A DNA stretch of 64,000 nt from Methylobacterium phyllostachyos (GCF_900103445.1 NZ_FNHS01000012.1:84393-148392); one strand, 5' to 3'; numbered from the stretch's first letter, positions 26,639-36,196 are shown. Notes: generated from the sequence alone by a model not told the origin. Program-made: numbers and translations.

Positions 26639-27580
26639 ATGACCAAGAAGATCGTGTTCCTGGACCGTGAGTCCCTCGACGCGAAGGTTCGGCCATTCAA
26701 CTTCCCGCACGAATACGTCGAGCATGACTCGACCTGGACGCCGGAAGAGATCGTCTCCCGCCTCCAGGGGGCGGAGATCGCGCTGATCAACAAGGTCCCG
26801 ATGCGGGCCGAGACGCTGAAGCAGCTCCCTGACCTGAAGCTGATCGCGGTCGCCGCCACCGGCACCGACGTGGTCGACAAGGCCCAGGCCAAGGCGCAGG
26901 GCATCACGGTCGTCAACATCCGCAATTACGCGTTCAACACGGTGCCCGAGCACGTGGTCGGGCTGATGTTCGCCCTGCGACGGGCGATCGTGCCCTACGC
27001 CAACTCGGTCAAGCGCGGCGATTGGGCGAAGTCCAAGCAGTTCTGCTACTTCGATTATCCGATCTACGACATCGCCGGCTCGACGCTCGGCATCGTCGGC
27101 TACGGGGCGCTCGGCAAGTCGATCGCCAAGCGGGCCGAGGCGCTCGGCATGAAGGTCCTCGCCTACGACGTGTTCCCGCAGGAGGGGCTCGTCGATTTCG
27201 AGACGATCCTCGCGCAGTCGGATGTCATCACGCTGCACGTGCCGCTGACCCCCGACACCAAGGGGATGATCGGCGCCGCCGAACTCAAGAAGATGAAGAG
27301 AAGCGCCATCCTCATCAACACCGCCCGGGGCGGGCTGGTGGACGAGGCGGCTCTGCTCGACGCCCTCAGGGACGGCACCATCGCGGGCGCGGGTTTCGAC
27401 GTGGTGGCGCAGGAGCCGCCCAAGGATGGCAACATCCTGTGCGAGGCCGACCTGCCGAACCTGATCGTCACCCCGCACGTGGCCTGGGCGAGCAAGGAGG
27501 CGATGCAGATCCTGGCCGATCAGCTCGTCGACAACGTCGAGGCCTTCGTCGCGGGCAAGCCGCAGAACGTGGTGGAGTAG
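26639..27580 (+). CDS. hprA: Hydroxypyruvate reductase (D-2-hydroxyacid dehydrogenase)
   Basis: The 313-residue enzyme reduces hydroxypyruvate to D-glycerate with NAD(P)H in the serine cycle. The dinucleotide fold motif LGIVGYGALGKSIAKRA lies near residue 147. The catalytic Arg is in LINTARGGLVDE, the Glu in VVAQEPPKDGN, and the His in VTPHVAWAS, as in the GyaR/HprA family. The N-terminal NFPHEYVEHDSTW matches the methylotroph enzyme. AGGGG lies five bases upstream. It follows sgaA by 102 bases, a gap with a strong stem. A composite repeat separates it from mtdA. Confidence 0.96.
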   Translation: MTKKIVFLDRESLDAKVRPFNFPHEYVEHDSTWTPEEIVSRLQGAEIALINKVPMRAETLKQLPDLKLIAVAATGTDVVDKAQAKAQGITVVNIRNYAFNTVPEHVVGLMFALRRAIVPYANSVKRGDWAKSKQFCYFDYPIYDIAGSTLGIVGYGALGKSIAKRAEALGMKVLAYDVFPQEGLVDFETILAQSDVITLHVPLTPDTKGMIGAAELKKMKRSAILINTARGGLVDEAALLDALRDGTIAGAGFDVVAQEPPKDGNILCEADLPNLIVTPHVAWASKEAMQILADQLVDNVEAFVAGKPQNVVE

Positions 27581-27590
27581 CGCTGCGTTC

Positions 27591-27763
27591 TCCCTCCCCC
27601 TTTGCGGGGGAGGGTGGCCCCTGCGTGAGCAGGGGTCGGGAGAGGGGAACCCGGGTCCGGAGAAAGCGGGGCCTTCACGAGAGGCCGCGCAAAATTCTGC
27701 ACCGTCGCTCCCCTCTCCCGACCCCCTTCGGGGGCCACCCTCCCCCGCAGAGGGGGGAGGGGG
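27591..27763. repeat. Composite inverted repeat, copy 1 (between hprA and mtdA)
   Basis: A G/C-tract arm (CCCTCCCCC..GGGGGAGGGTGGCC, then AGGGGTCGGGAGAGGGG) is repeated inverted on the right (CCCCTCTCCCGACCCC, then GGCCACCCTCCCCC). The core holds CTGCACCGTCGCTCCCC on the right side. It fills most of the 273-base gap between hprA and mtdA, inside an operon. Related copies are at 34815-35003, 55700-55891 and 58030-58205. Confidence 0.85.
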
Positions 27764-27853
27764 ATGCGCGGATCCCGGCCCTGACTCCGATCACGATTGA
27801 AAAAAAACACCCTGACGGCGCCTCACGGGCGCGACTCAAAGGTCCCAAAAGAA

Positions 27854-28717
27854 ATGACGAAGAAACTGCTGTTCCTGTTCGACACCGATGCCGTGCCGAA
27901 CGTGTTCGACACGGTCGTCGGCTACGACGGCGGCGCGGACCACATCACCGGCTATGGCGGCGTGAATCCCGACAACGTCGGCGCGCTGGTGGACGGCACG
28001 ATCTACACCCGCGGCGGCTCCGAGAAGAAGTCGACGGCGATCTTCGTCGGCGGCGGCAGCATGGCGGCGGGCGAAGAGCTGTTCACCGCCGTCAAGAAGC
28101 GGTTCTTCGGCCCGTTCCGGGTCTCGGTGATGCTCGATTCCAACGGCTCCAACACCACGGCCGCCGCGGGCGTCGCGCTGGTGGCCAAGGCCGCCGGCTC
28201 GCTCCAGGGCAAGAAGGCCGTCGTGCTGGCCGGCACCGGTCCGGTCGGCATGCGCTCGGCCGCGCTGCTCGCCGGCGAGGGCGCCGAGGTGACGATCGCG
28301 GGCCGCGCGCTGGACAAGACCCAGGCTGCCGCGGACCAGATCAACCAGCGTTTCAAGGTCAACGTGAAGGCCGCCGCCACCCCCGACGAGGCCTCCCGCG
28401 TCGCCCTGGTGAAGGGCACGAACCTCGTGTTCTCCGCCGGCGCCATCGGCGTCGAGCTGCTGCCGGAGGCCGCCTGGGCGCAGGAATCGTCCATTGAGTT
28501 CGTGGCCGACTACAACGCCCAGCCCCCGACCGGCATCGGCGGCATCGACGTGATGGACAAGGGCAAGGAGCGCAACGGCAAGCAGGCCTTCGGGGCGCTG
28601 GGCATCGGCGGCCTGAAGCTCAAGCTGCACCGGGCCTGCGTCGGCCAGCTCTTCGAGAGCACCGATAAGGTGCTCGACGCCGAGGAAATCTACGCGCTCG
28701 CCAAGTCGATGGCCTGA
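27854..28717 (+). CDS. mtdA: NADP-dependent methylene-H4F / methylene-H4MPT dehydrogenase
   Basis: The 287-residue enzyme oxidises or reduces methylene-tetrahydrofolate with NADP and directs C1 units to assimilation. The N-terminal KKLLFLFDTDAVPNVFDTVV and the TYR-containing GGGSMAAGEELFTAVKKRFF segment are typical of MtdA. The NADP-binding fold VVLAGTGPVGMRSAALLAG lies near residue 130. The ATG at 27854 has only a weak A/G-rich ribosome site (AAAAGAA). It precedes fchA by 14 bases, so the two are one unit. MtdA is found mainly in serine-cycle methylotrophs, so it is the best organism marker in the window. Confidence 0.97.
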   Translation: MTKKLLFLFDTDAVPNVFDTVVGYDGGADHITGYGGVNPDNVGALVDGTIYTRGGSEKKSTAIFVGGGSMAAGEELFTAVKKRFFGPFRVSVMLDSNGSNTTAAAGVALVAKAAGSLQGKKAVVLAGTGPVGMRSAALLAGEGAEVTIAGRALDKTQAAADQINQRFKVNVKAAATPDEASRVALVKGTNLVFSAGAIGVELLPEAAWAQESSIEFVADYNAQPPTGIGGIDVMDKGKERNGKQAFGALGIGGLKLKLHRACVGQLFESTDKVLDAEEIYALAKSMA

Positions 28718-28731
28718 GCGGGGAGGGGCCC

Positions 28732-29376
28732 ATGTCGGACACGCAGCAGGCGCCTGAGAACGCCTCCATCCAGACTTTCCTGACGGAGCTCGCCAGCGCC
28801 GCCCCGACCCCCGGGGGCGGCGGCGCGGCGGCGATCTCCGGCGCCATGGGCGCGGCCCTGGTGTCGATGGTCTGTAACCTCACCATCGGCAAGAAGAAGT
28901 ACGTCGAGGTCGAGGCCGAGCTGAAGGAGGTTCTGGCCAAGTCCGAGGGGCTGCGGGTGGTGCTCACCGGCATGATCGGCGAAGACGTTCAGGCCTTCGA
29001 CGCCGTGATGGGCGCCTACGGCCTGCCCAAGGCCACCGACGACGAGAAGGCGGCGCGAGCAGACAAGATCCAGGCGGCGCTCAAGACCGCCTGCGATGTG
29101 CCGCTCGCCTGCTGCCGGGCCTGCCGCGCGGTGATCGACCTCGCGGCGATCACGGCCGACAAGGGCAATCTCAACGTCGTGTCGGATGCCGGCGTGGCGG
29201 TGCTCTCGGCCTATGCCGGCCTGCGCAGCGCGGCGCTCAACGTCTACGTGAACGCCAAGGGTCTTGAGGACCGGGAGTTTGCCGACGAGCGGTTGAAGGA
29301 GCTGGAAGAGTTGCTTGGCGAGGCCGGCGCGCTGACCGAGAAGGTCTACGAGATCGTGAAGGCCAAGGTGAACTGA
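28732..29376 (+). CDS. fchA: Methenyltetrahydrofolate cyclohydrolase
   Basis: The 214-residue protein belongs to the formiminotransferase-cyclodeaminase fold and interconverts methenyl- and 10-formyl-tetrahydrofolate. The family start PTPGGGGAAAISGAMGAALVSMVCNLT is near residue 25 over two segments, and the helical remainder ends in LTEKVYEIVKAKVN. The operon position directly after mtdA, with GGGGAGGGG before the start, matches M. extorquens. A terminator-like stem follows at 29617. The protein is cytosolic. Confidence 0.96.
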   Translation: MSDTQQAPENASIQTFLTELASAAPTPGGGGAAAISGAMGAALVSMVCNLTIGKKKYVEVEAELKEVLAKSEGLRVVLTGMIGEDVQAFDAVMGAYGLPKATDDEKAARADKIQAALKTACDVPLACCRACRAVIDLAAITADKGNLNVVSDAGVAVLSAYAGLRSAALNVYVNAKGLEDREFADERLKELEELLGEAGALTEKVYEIVKAKVN

Positions 29377-29470
29377 CCATCCACGCCGCTCTCCCTCCAT
29401 GCAGAGAGGGAGAGCGGCTGCTTGGAAGCGCTTAACTTAACAGCGTGTCCGGTTTTACCAATCGACACTG

Positions 29471-29565
29471 TCGTCTTTGCGAGCGCAGCGAAACAATCCA
29501 GGGTGGCGCCACGATCGCAGAGGTCTCGCTGTTCTGAGTCACTTCGCTACGCTCGTGATGACGAA
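29471..29565. repeat. BIME-like dispersed repeat
   Basis: TCGTCTTTGCGAGCGCAGCG on the left and TTCGCTACGCTCGTGATGACGA on the right form imperfect inverted arms around CAATCCAGGGTGG. It lies downstream of fchA. It resembles the degenerate copy at 1666-1752. Confidence 0.65.
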
Positions 29566-29616
29566 GAGGCGCCTCGAACGTAGCGTTCAAACGAGAATCG
29601 TATCGGATCGACAGTC

Positions 29617-29653
29617 GAGGCCGGGTGCATCACGCCCCGGCCTCGTTGTTTTT
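29617..29653 (+). terminator. Rho-independent terminator after fchA
   Basis: GAGGCCGGG (29617-29625) and CCCGGCCTC (29636-29644) form a nine-base stem, followed by GTTGTTTTT. It separates the sgaA-fchA operon from mtkA-mclA, which therefore should have its own promoter. Confidence 0.8.
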
Positions 29654-29809
29654 GTGTATGTTGCGTCGCAAAAACGAATACGATCCGTGTTGCGACTGCG
29701 AAAAAGACCCCCTGAACCGGTGGATCAAAAAATTTGACGGGCGTATTCTTTCGACTCAACTAAACTGAAGCGCATCACCAGCGGCAACGAACCGCGGAGG
29801 AGGCGCCGA
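29654..29809 (+). promoter_or_regulatory. Promoter region of the mtkA operon
   Basis: This A/T-richer stretch contains TTGACG at 29734-29739 as a possible -35 box and TTGCGTCGCAA (around 29662), a near palindrome that could bind a regulator. No clear -10 is seen at standard spacing (CAACTA at 29757 is weak). The last bases hold GGAGGAGG, the ribosome site of mtkA. Confidence 0.4.
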
Positions 29810-30988
29810 ATGGACGTCCACGAGTATCAGGCCAAGGAGCTGCTCGCGAGCTTCGGCGTGGCCGTCCCGAAAGGCGCCATCGCGTTCAGCCCGGACCAGG
29901 CGGTCTACGCCGCCACCGAGCTCGGCGGCTCGTTCTGGGCCGTCAAGGCGCAGATCCACGCGGGCGCCCGCGGCAAGGCCGGCGGCATCAAGCTGTGCCG
30001 GACCTACAACGAGGTTCGCGACGCCGCGAAGGATCTCCTGGGCAAGCGCCTCGTCACGCACCAGACCGGCCCCGAGGGCAAGCCGGTCCAGCGGGTCTAC
30101 GTGGAGACCGCCGACCCGTTCGAGCGCGAACTTTATCTCGGCTACGTGCTGGACCGGAAGGCCGAGCGCGTCCGCGTCATCGCCAGCCAGCGCGGCGGCA
30201 TGGATATCGAGGAGATCGCGGCCAACGAGCCCGATTCCCTCATCCAGGTCGTGGTCGAGCCGGCGGTGGGCCTGCAGCAGTTCCAGGCGCGGGAGATCGC
30301 GTTCCAGCTCGGGCTGAACATCAAGCAGGTCTCGGCCGCGGTGAAGACGATCATGAACGCCTACCGGGCGTTCCGCGACTGCGACGGCACCATGCTGGAG
30401 ATCAACCCGCTCGTCGTCACCAAGGACGACCGGGTGCTGGCGCTCGACGCCAAGATGTCGTTCGATGACAACGCCCTGTTCCGCCGGCCGGGCATCGCCG
30501 ACATGCACGATCCCTCGCAGGGCGATCCGCGCGAGGCCCAGGCCGCCGAGCACAACCTCAGCTATATCGGCCTCGAAGGCGAGATCGGCTGCATCGTCAA
30601 CGGCGCGGGTCTGGCCATGGCCACCATGGACATGATCAAGCACGCGGGCGGCGAGCCGGCGAACTTTTTGGATGTCGGCGGTGGTGCGTCCCCTGAACGG
30701 GTGGCGACGGCCTTCCGGCTGGTCCTCTCGGACCGCAACGTCAAGGCGATCCTGGTCAACATCTTCGCCGGCATCAACCGCTGCGACTGGGTCGCCGAAG
30801 GCGTCATTCAGGCCGCCCGCGAGGTGAAGATCGACGTGCCGCTCGTCGTGCGCTTGGCCGGAACGAATGTCGAAGCGGGCAAAAAAATCCTGGCCGAGAG
30901 CGGCCTCGACCTGATCACCGCCGACACCCTGTCGGAGGCGGCCCGCAAGGCGGTCGACGCCTGCGCGTCGGCCAAGACCCAGCACTGA
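29810..30988 (+). CDS. mtkA: Malate-CoA ligase (malate thiokinase), beta subunit
   Basis: The 392-residue subunit is a SucC-like ATP-grasp protein. It begins [20 protein letters not shown], has [18 protein letters not shown] in the ATP-binding lid region and [19 protein letters not shown] for metal binding, then a CoA-ligase domain with [13 protein letters not shown] and [17 protein letters not shown]. With MtkB it converts malate, CoA and ATP to malyl-CoA, ADP and phosphate. Succinyl-CoA synthetase would be the alternative, but the neighbours mtkB, ppc and mclA point to malate thiokinase. GGAGGAGG lies seven bases before the start. Confidence 0.96.
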   Translation: MDVHEYQAKELLASFGVAVPKGAIAFSPDQAVYAATELGGSFWAVKAQIHAGARGKAGGIKLCRTYNEVRDAAKDLLGKRLVTHQTGPEGKPVQRVYVETADPFERELYLGYVLDRKAERVRVIASQRGGMDIEEIAANEPDSLIQVVVEPAVGLQQFQAREIAFQLGLNIKQVSAAVKTIMNAYRAFRDCDGTMLEINPLVVTKDDRVLALDAKMSFDDNALFRRPGIADMHDPSQGDPREAQAAEHNLSYIGLEGEIGCIVNGAGLAMATMDMIKHAGGEPANFLDVGGGASPERVATAFRLVLSDRNVKAILVNIFAGINRCDWVAEGVIQAAREVKIDVPLVVRLAGTNVEAGKKILAESGLDLITADTLSEAARKAVDACASAKTQH

Positions 30989-31004
30989 AAGGGGAGACCG
31001 CGCC

Positions 31005-31895
31005 ATGAGCATCCTCATCGACGAGACCACCCCGATCATTGTTCAGGGCATCACGGGCGACAAGGGCACCTTCCACGCCAAGGAGATGCTGGATTACGGC
31101 ACGAACGTCGTCGGCGGTGTCACCCCGGGCAAGGGCGGGCGCACGCATCTTGGCCTGCCGGTGTTCAACACCGTCAAGGAGGCGGTGGCGGCGACCGGGG
31201 CCACGACCTCGATCACCTTCGTGGCGCCGCCCTTCGCGGCAGACGCCATCATGGAGGCGGCCGATGCCGGGCTGCGGCTTGTCTGCTCGATCACCGACGG
31301 CATCCCGGCCCAGGACATGATGCGGGTGAAGCGCTACCTGATGCGCTACCCGCGGGATCGCCGCACCATGGTGGTCGGCCCGAACTGCGCGGGCATCATC
31401 TCGCCCGGCAAAGCGATGCTCGGCATCATGCCCGGCCACATCTACCTCCCGGGCAATGTCGGGGTGATCTCCCGCTCGGGCACGCTCGGCTACGAGGCCG
31501 CCGCGCAGCTTAAGGAGCTGGGGCTGGGGATCTCGACCTCGGTGGGCATCGGCGGCGACCCGATCAACGGCTCGTCCTTCCTCGACCACCTCGCCCTGTT
31601 CGAGACGGACCCGGATACCGACGCGGTGCTGATGATCGGCGAGATCGGCGGCCCGCAGGAGGCGGAGGCCTCGTCCTGGATCCGCGAGAACATGTCGAAG
31701 CCGGTGATCGGCTTCGTGGCCGGGCTGACCGCGCCGAAGGGTCGGCGCATGGGCCATGCCGGTGCGATCATCTCGGCGGCTGGCGACAGCGCCGCCGAGA
31801 AGGCGGAGATCATGCGCTCGTACGGGCTCACCGTGGCGCCAGATCCGGGCAGCTTCGGCCAGACCGTGGCCGACGTGCTCGCCCGAGCGGCGTAG
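31005..31895 (+). CDS. mtkB: Malate-CoA ligase (malate thiokinase), alpha subunit
   Basis: The 296-residue SucD-like subunit binds CoA ([19 protein letters not shown] near the N-terminus) and carries the catalytic histidine that is phosphorylated, in [12 protein letters not shown] near residue 250. [18 protein letters not shown] and [14 protein letters not shown] are typical alpha-subunit segments. It follows mtkA by 16 bases with GGGGAG before the ATG. It forms the malyl-CoA-making enzyme with MtkA. A G/C-tract repeat separates it from ppc. Confidence 0.96.
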   Translation: MSILIDETTPIIVQGITGDKGTFHAKEMLDYGTNVVGGVTPGKGGRTHLGLPVFNTVKEAVAATGATTSITFVAPPFAADAIMEAADAGLRLVCSITDGIPAQDMMRVKRYLMRYPRDRRTMVVGPNCAGIISPGKAMLGIMPGHIYLPGNVGVISRSGTLGYEAAAQLKELGLGISTSVGIGGDPINGSSFLDHLALFETDPDTDAVLMIGEIGGPQEAEASSWIRENMSKPVIGFVAGLTAPKGRRMGHAGAIISAAGDSAAEKAEIMRSYGLTVAPDPGSFGQTVADVLARAA

Positions 31896-31899
31896 ATCC

Positions 31900-32013
31900 T
31901 TCCCTCCCCCTTGTGGGGAGGGACCGAGGGTGGGGGTGGTTCAGGACGGGGCGTTTCGGTGCCTCCTGCACCACCCCCACCCCCCACCCCCTCCCCGCAA
32001 GGGGGAGGGGAGC
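31900..32013. repeat. G/C-tract inverted repeat between mtkB and ppc
   Basis: CTCCCCCTTGTGGGGAGGGA and GGTGGGGGTGG on the left mirror CACCCCCACC and CTCCCCGCAAGGGGGAG on the right, around a 30-base centre. It is a shorter relative of the composite repeats and lies in the 143-base gap before ppc, within an operon. Confidence 0.8.
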
Positions 32014-32038
32014 AGACCGCGCGCCACGAGGTGGCCCC

Positions 32039-34789
32039 ATGACCCGCACCCTTCACGCAACCCCCGGTCTCGTCGACGCCACGGCCTTCGCGCCGCCGGT
32101 GATCGTCGGCACGTCGTCGGAGCAGGCGCTGGACATCCTGTTCCAGGCGCTGCTCGACGTCGCCCGCCGGCATGACCCGGACCTTGAAGCCGTGCTGCAC
32201 GGCACGGCCGACATCTCGCGCTTCTCGCCGCAGATGCTGGCCCGGGCGCTCCAGGTGCAGGGCATCTGGTTCCAGCTGATCTCGATCGCCGAGCAGAACG
32301 CCGCGATGCGCCGCCGCCGCCACGTGGAGCGTACGGAAGGCCGCGCCGCGCTCAGCGGCTCATTCGCGAAAGTCTTCGCCGACGCGCGCAAGCAGGGCGT
32401 GCCGCCTGAAAAAATCCAGGCGCTGCTCACCGACCTGCGCATCCGCCCGACGCTCACCGCCCACCCCACCGAGGGCAAGCGCGTCACGGTGCTGGAAAAG
32501 TTCCGCCGCATCTACCTCGTCCTGCGCGAGCTGGAGATGCCGCGCTGGACCGATCGCGAGCGCAACGGGCTCATGAACGAGCTGCGCGACCAGATCGAGC
32601 TGGTCTGGATGACCGGCGAGCTGCACTTGGAGAAGGCGACCGTCGAGCGGGAGGTGGCCTGGGGGCTACACTTCTTCGACGAGACCCTGTTCGAGATGCT
32701 GCCCGAAACCCTGGAGGCGCTGCACGAGGCGCTGGCCGAGACCTATCCGGGTACGGAATTCCGGGTGCCGCCGTTCTTCCAGTTCGGCTCGTGGATTGGC
32801 GGCGACCGGGACGGCAATCCCTACGTCACCGCCGCCGTCACCCGACAGACCCTGCACCGCAACGCGCTCGCCTCGCTCACCCGCTACCGCGACCGCGTGC
32901 GCGAGCTGGGTCGGACTCTGTCGCTGACCGAGCGCTCGCTGCCACTGCCCGAAGAGTTCCGCGCGGAACTGGAGCGGCACCTCGCCGAGAGCGGCCAGGG
33001 GCGCGCCATCACCCGACGCAACCCGGGCGAGCCGTATCGCCAGTATCTCTCCTGCGTCTCCCGCAAGATCGAGGCGACGATCGCCCGCAATGAGGGCGAG
33101 CACCCGTCCGGTCCCGATTATGCCAGCGCGGACGGGCTGATCGAGGACCTGCGCACCCTGGAGCGCGGCCTGACCGAGGCCAAGTGCGGGGCGCTGGCCC
33201 GGGACCTCGTCCGCCCGGTCCGCCGGATGGTCGAGATCTTCCGGTTCTCGACGGTCCGGCTCGACCTGCGCGAGAACACCACCCGGACCACCGACACGCT
33301 CCACGCTCTCTGGCGCCAGCGCAACGGCGAGGGCGTGCCACCGGAACTCGGCTCGGCGGCGTGGCGGCAATGGCTCGATACGGAACTCGCCCGCCCGCGC
33401 GATCCCGAGCGGTCCTTCGAGGACCTGCCCGACGCGGCGCGCGAGACGCTCGCCACCTTCGCCCTCGTGGCCGAGATGCGCGAGGCTCTGGATCGGGAGG
33501 CGTTCGGCGCCTTCGTGCTGTCGATGACCCGCTCGGTCGAGGACGTCCTCGGCGCCTACCTGCTCGCCAAGGAGGCGGGCGTGTTCCTCGACGCGGCTGG
33601 GACCGAGATCTGCCCGCTGCCGATCGTGCCCCTGTTCGAGACGATCGACGACCTGCGCGCCGCCCCGGCGATCATGCGGGCGCTGCTCGGGACGCCGGTG
33701 GTGCGCCGCTCCACCCGCTGGCAGGGCGGGGTGCAGGAGGTGATGATCGGCTATTCCGACTCCAACAAGGACGGCGGCTTCGTCGCCGCCAACTGGGAGC
33801 TGTACAAGGCGCAGAGCAAGCTGACCCGGCTCGGCCAGGAACTCGGAATCGGCATCGCCTTCTTCCACGGGCGCGGCGGCTCGGTGAGCCGCGGCGGCGT
33901 GCCGACCCATCGGGGCATCATGGCCCAGCCGCCGGGCTCGATCCGCGGCCGGTTCCGCACCACCGAGCAGGGCGAGGTCGTCTCGTTCAAATACGCCAAC
34001 CGCGGCACCGCCGCCTATCAGATGGAGCTGCTCGCCGCCTCCGTGTTCGAGCACGCGCTGGCGGGCGACGGCGAACGGGCGGGCCCCGGTCACGACGACG
34101 CCCTGGAGGCGCTCGCCGGTGCGTCCCGAGCCGCCTACGTGCAGCTGCTCCAGACCGACGGGCTCGTGGACTATTTCCAAGCGGCGAGCCCCCTCGACGA
34201 GATCGCGCTGCTGAATATCGGCTCGCGCCCGGCGCGCCGGTTCGGCGCCCGCTCGCTCTCGGACCTGCGGGCGATCCCTTGGGTGTTCGCATGGTCGCAG
34301 AACCGTCACGTGATCACCGGCTGGTACGGCGTCGGCTCCGGGCTCGCGAGCTTCATCGACGTGCGCGGCCGCGAGGGCGAGGCGACGTTGAAGCGCCTGT
34401 TCAACGAGTCGCGCATCCTCCGCCTCGTCCTCGACGAGGTCGAGAAGACGCTGATGATGGTCGATCTCGACATCGCCCGCGCCTATGCGGGCCTCGTTCC
34501 GGATGCCGGCATCCGCGATCGCATCTTCTCGATGATCGAGGCCGAGTACGCGCTGACCCGGGAGATGGTGATGCGGGTGAGCGGCGGCGGGGAACTCGCC
34601 GAGCGCTTCCCGCTGTTCCGCGACCGGCTCAAAGGTCGGCTGCCGACGATCAATCAGGTGAGCCGCGAGCAGGTGGAACTGCTCGCCCGCTACCGGGCCG
34701 AGACCGACGAGGACCGGCGCGAGGCGGTGAAGTCGGCGCTGCTGCTGTCGATCAACTGTATTGCGGTCGGCTTCGGAGCGACGGGGTGA
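32039..34789 (+). CDS. ppc: Phosphoenolpyruvate carboxylase
   Basis: The 916-residue enzyme carboxylates PEP to oxaloacetate in the serine cycle. The catalytic LTAHPTEGKR lies near residue 138, the second active-site block FHGRGGSVSRGG near residue 613, and SDSNKDGG near 575. The protein ends VGFGATG; the terminal glycine, which is essential in PEP carboxylases, is present. Serine-cycle enzymes are often insensitive to acetyl-CoA and malate control, but this cannot be read here. The start at 32039 is preceded by GAGGTG; an earlier in-frame reading runs through the repeat and is unlikely. It follows mtkB. Confidence 0.97.
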   Translation: MTRTLHATPGLVDATAFAPPVIVGTSSEQALDILFQALLDVARRHDPDLEAVLHGTADISRFSPQMLARALQVQGIWFQLISIAEQNAAMRRRRHVERTEGRAALSGSFAKVFADARKQGVPPEKIQALLTDLRIRPTLTAHPTEGKRVTVLEKFRRIYLVLRELEMPRWTDRERNGLMNELRDQIELVWMTGELHLEKATVEREVAWGLHFFDETLFEMLPETLEALHEALAETYPGTEFRVPPFFQFGSWIGGDRDGNPYVTAAVTRQTLHRNALASLTRYRDRVRELGRTLSLTERSLPLPEEFRAELERHLAESGQGRAITRRNPGEPYRQYLSCVSRKIEATIARNEGEHPSGPDYASADGLIEDLRTLERGLTEAKCGALARDLVRPVRRMVEIFRFSTVRLDLRENTTRTTDTLHALWRQRNGEGVPPELGSAAWRQWLDTELARPRDPERSFEDLPDAARETLATFALVAEMREALDREAFGAFVLSMTRSVEDVLGAYLLAKEAGVFLDAAGTEICPLPIVPLFETIDDLRAAPAIMRALLGTPVVRRSTRWQGGVQEVMIGYSDSNKDGGFVAANWELYKAQSKLTRLGQELGIGIAFFHGRGGSVSRGGVPTHRGIMAQPPGSIRGRFRTTEQGEVVSFKYANRGTAAYQMELLAASVFEHALAGDGERAGPGHDDALEALAGASRAAYVQLLQTDGLVDYFQAASPLDEIALLNIGSRPARRFGARSLSDLRAIPWVFAWSQNRHVITGWYGVGSGLASFIDVRGREGEATLKRLFNESRILRLVLDEVEKTLMMVDLDIARAYAGLVPDAGIRDRIFSMIEAEYALTREMVMRVSGGGELAERFPLFRDRLKGRLPTINQVSREQVELLARYRAETDEDRREAVKSALLLSINCIAVGFGATG

Positions 34790-34814
34790 GGCGGCGCGGG
34801 ATCTGCACGCACGA

Positions 34815-35003
34815 TTCCCTCCCCCCTTTGCGGGGGAGGGTGGCCCGCGAAGCGGGTCGGGACGAAGTCCCGCAAGGGGGAGCGACGGTGCAGGATGTGG
34901 CTTTAGCCCTCACGTATGCTCCCCCTTTTTCTGAGGCCGGGTTCCCCTCTCCCGACCCCTGCTGACGCAGGGGCCACCCTCCCCCGCAAAGGGGGGAGGG
35001 AGA
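34815..35003. repeat. Composite inverted repeat, copy 2 (between ppc and mclA)
   Basis: This copy has the core element GGAGCGACGGTGCAGGAT on the left and GCCGGGTTCCCCTCTCCC on the right, so it is reversed relative to copy 1. The arms are CCCTCCCCCC..GGGGGAGGGTGG and CCACCCTCCCCCGC..GGGGGGAGGG. It fills most of the 332-base gap before mclA; the rest holds the mclA ribosome site and nothing else I can name. Confidence 0.85.
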
Positions 35004-35121
35004 GCCGCGCGCCCTCAACAACAAGTCTTGCTCTGTCGCCACGCGGTGCGAGCGCCATTTTCACCGCCGAGCGGATACCCCGCCACGGCATCAGAACCAT
35101 CACCAGGAGAGAGAAACACCC

Positions 35122-36093
35122 ATGAGCTTCACCCTGATCCAGCAGGCCAAGGCCCGCCTGCACCGCTCCGAGCTGGCCGTTCCGGGCTCGAACCCGACCT
35201 TCATGGAGAAGGCCACATCCTCGGCCGCCGACGTGATCTTCCTCGATCTGGAAGACGCCGTGGCCCCCGACGACAAGGAGAAAGCCCGCACCAACATCAT
35301 CCAGGCGCTGAACGACCTGGATTGGGGCAACAAGACCATGATGATCCGCATCAACGGTCTCGACACCCACTACATGTACCGCGACGTAGTCGACATCGTC
35401 GAAGCCTGTCCGCGGCTCGACATGATCCTGATCCCCAAGGTCGGCGTGCCGCAGGACGTCTACGCCATCGATGTGCTGGTCACCCAGATCGAGCAGGCCA
35501 AGAAGCGTGAGAAGAAGCTCGGCTTCGAGGTGCTGATCGAGACCGCGCTGGGCATGGCCAATGTCGAGGCGATCGCCCAATCCTCGAAGCGCCTGGAGGC
35601 GATGTCGTTCGGCGTGGCCGATTACGCGGCCTCGACCCGCGCCCGCTCCACCGTGATCGGCGGCGTGAACCCGGACTTTTCGGTGCTCACCGACAAGGAC
35701 GAGGGCGGCAACCGCCAGACCCACTGGCAGGATCCGTGGCTGTTCGCCCAGAACCGCATGCTGATCGCCTGCCGCGCCTATGGCCTCCGCCCGATCGATG
35801 GCCCGTTCGGCGACTTCTCGGATCCGGACGGCTACACCTCGGCGGCCCGGCGCTGCGCGGCGCTCGGCTTCGAGGGCAAGTGGGCGATCCACCCGAGCCA
35901 GATCGATCTGGCCAACGAGGTCTTCACGCCGTCCGAGGCCGAGGTCACCAAGGCCCGCCGCATCCTGGAGGCCATGGAAGAGGCCGCCAAGGCCGGACGC
36001 GGCGCCGTCTCGCTCGACGGTCGCCTGATCGACATTGCCTCGATCCGCATGGCCGAGGCGCTGATCGAGAAGGCGGATGCGATGAAGGGCTGA
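35122..36093 (+). CDS. mclA: L-malyl-CoA / beta-methylmalyl-CoA lyase
   Basis: The 323-residue enzyme of the HpcH/HpaI-CitE superfamily cleaves malyl-CoA to glyoxylate and acetyl-CoA, closing the serine cycle and serving the ethylmalonyl-CoA pathway. The first block is RSELAVPGSNPTFMEKA. VIFLDLEDAVAPDDK supplies metal-ligand acids, and FEVLIETALGMANVEAIA carries the catalytic glutamate. GKWAIHPSQIDLANEVF is the conserved C-terminal segment. The length is that of known Mcl proteins. AGGAGAG precedes the ATG. It is the last gene of the mtkA operon and converges with the glycosyltransferase gene. Confidence 0.97.
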   Translation: MSFTLIQQAKARLHRSELAVPGSNPTFMEKATSSAADVIFLDLEDAVAPDDKEKARTNIIQALNDLDWGNKTMMIRINGLDTHYMYRDVVDIVEACPRLDMILIPKVGVPQDVYAIDVLVTQIEQAKKREKKLGFEVLIETALGMANVEAIAQSSKRLEAMSFGVADYAASTRARSTVIGGVNPDFSVLTDKDEGGNRQTHWQDPWLFAQNRMLIACRAYGLRPIDGPFGDFSDPDGYTSAARRCAALGFEGKWAIHPSQIDLANEVFTPSEAEVTKARRILEAMEEAAKAGRGAVSLDGRLIDIASIRMAEALIEKADAMKG

Positions 36094-36147
36094 GCGGATC
36101 TCCGCTCACGCCGCTCAACCAGCGCGCCGCTGTCATTGACGGTGGCG

Positions 36148-36178
36148 CGTCTTTGCTTCGCTCACGCTTGCAAAGACG
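36148..36178. terminator. Stem between mclA and the GT2 gene
   Basis: CGTCTTTGC (36148-36156) and GCAAAGACG (36170-36178) pair perfectly around a 13-base loop. It is placed between convergent stop codons and resembles half of the BIME-like repeats. Confidence 0.55.
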
Positions 36179-36196
36179 GCGAGGCCGCCGCTGATC

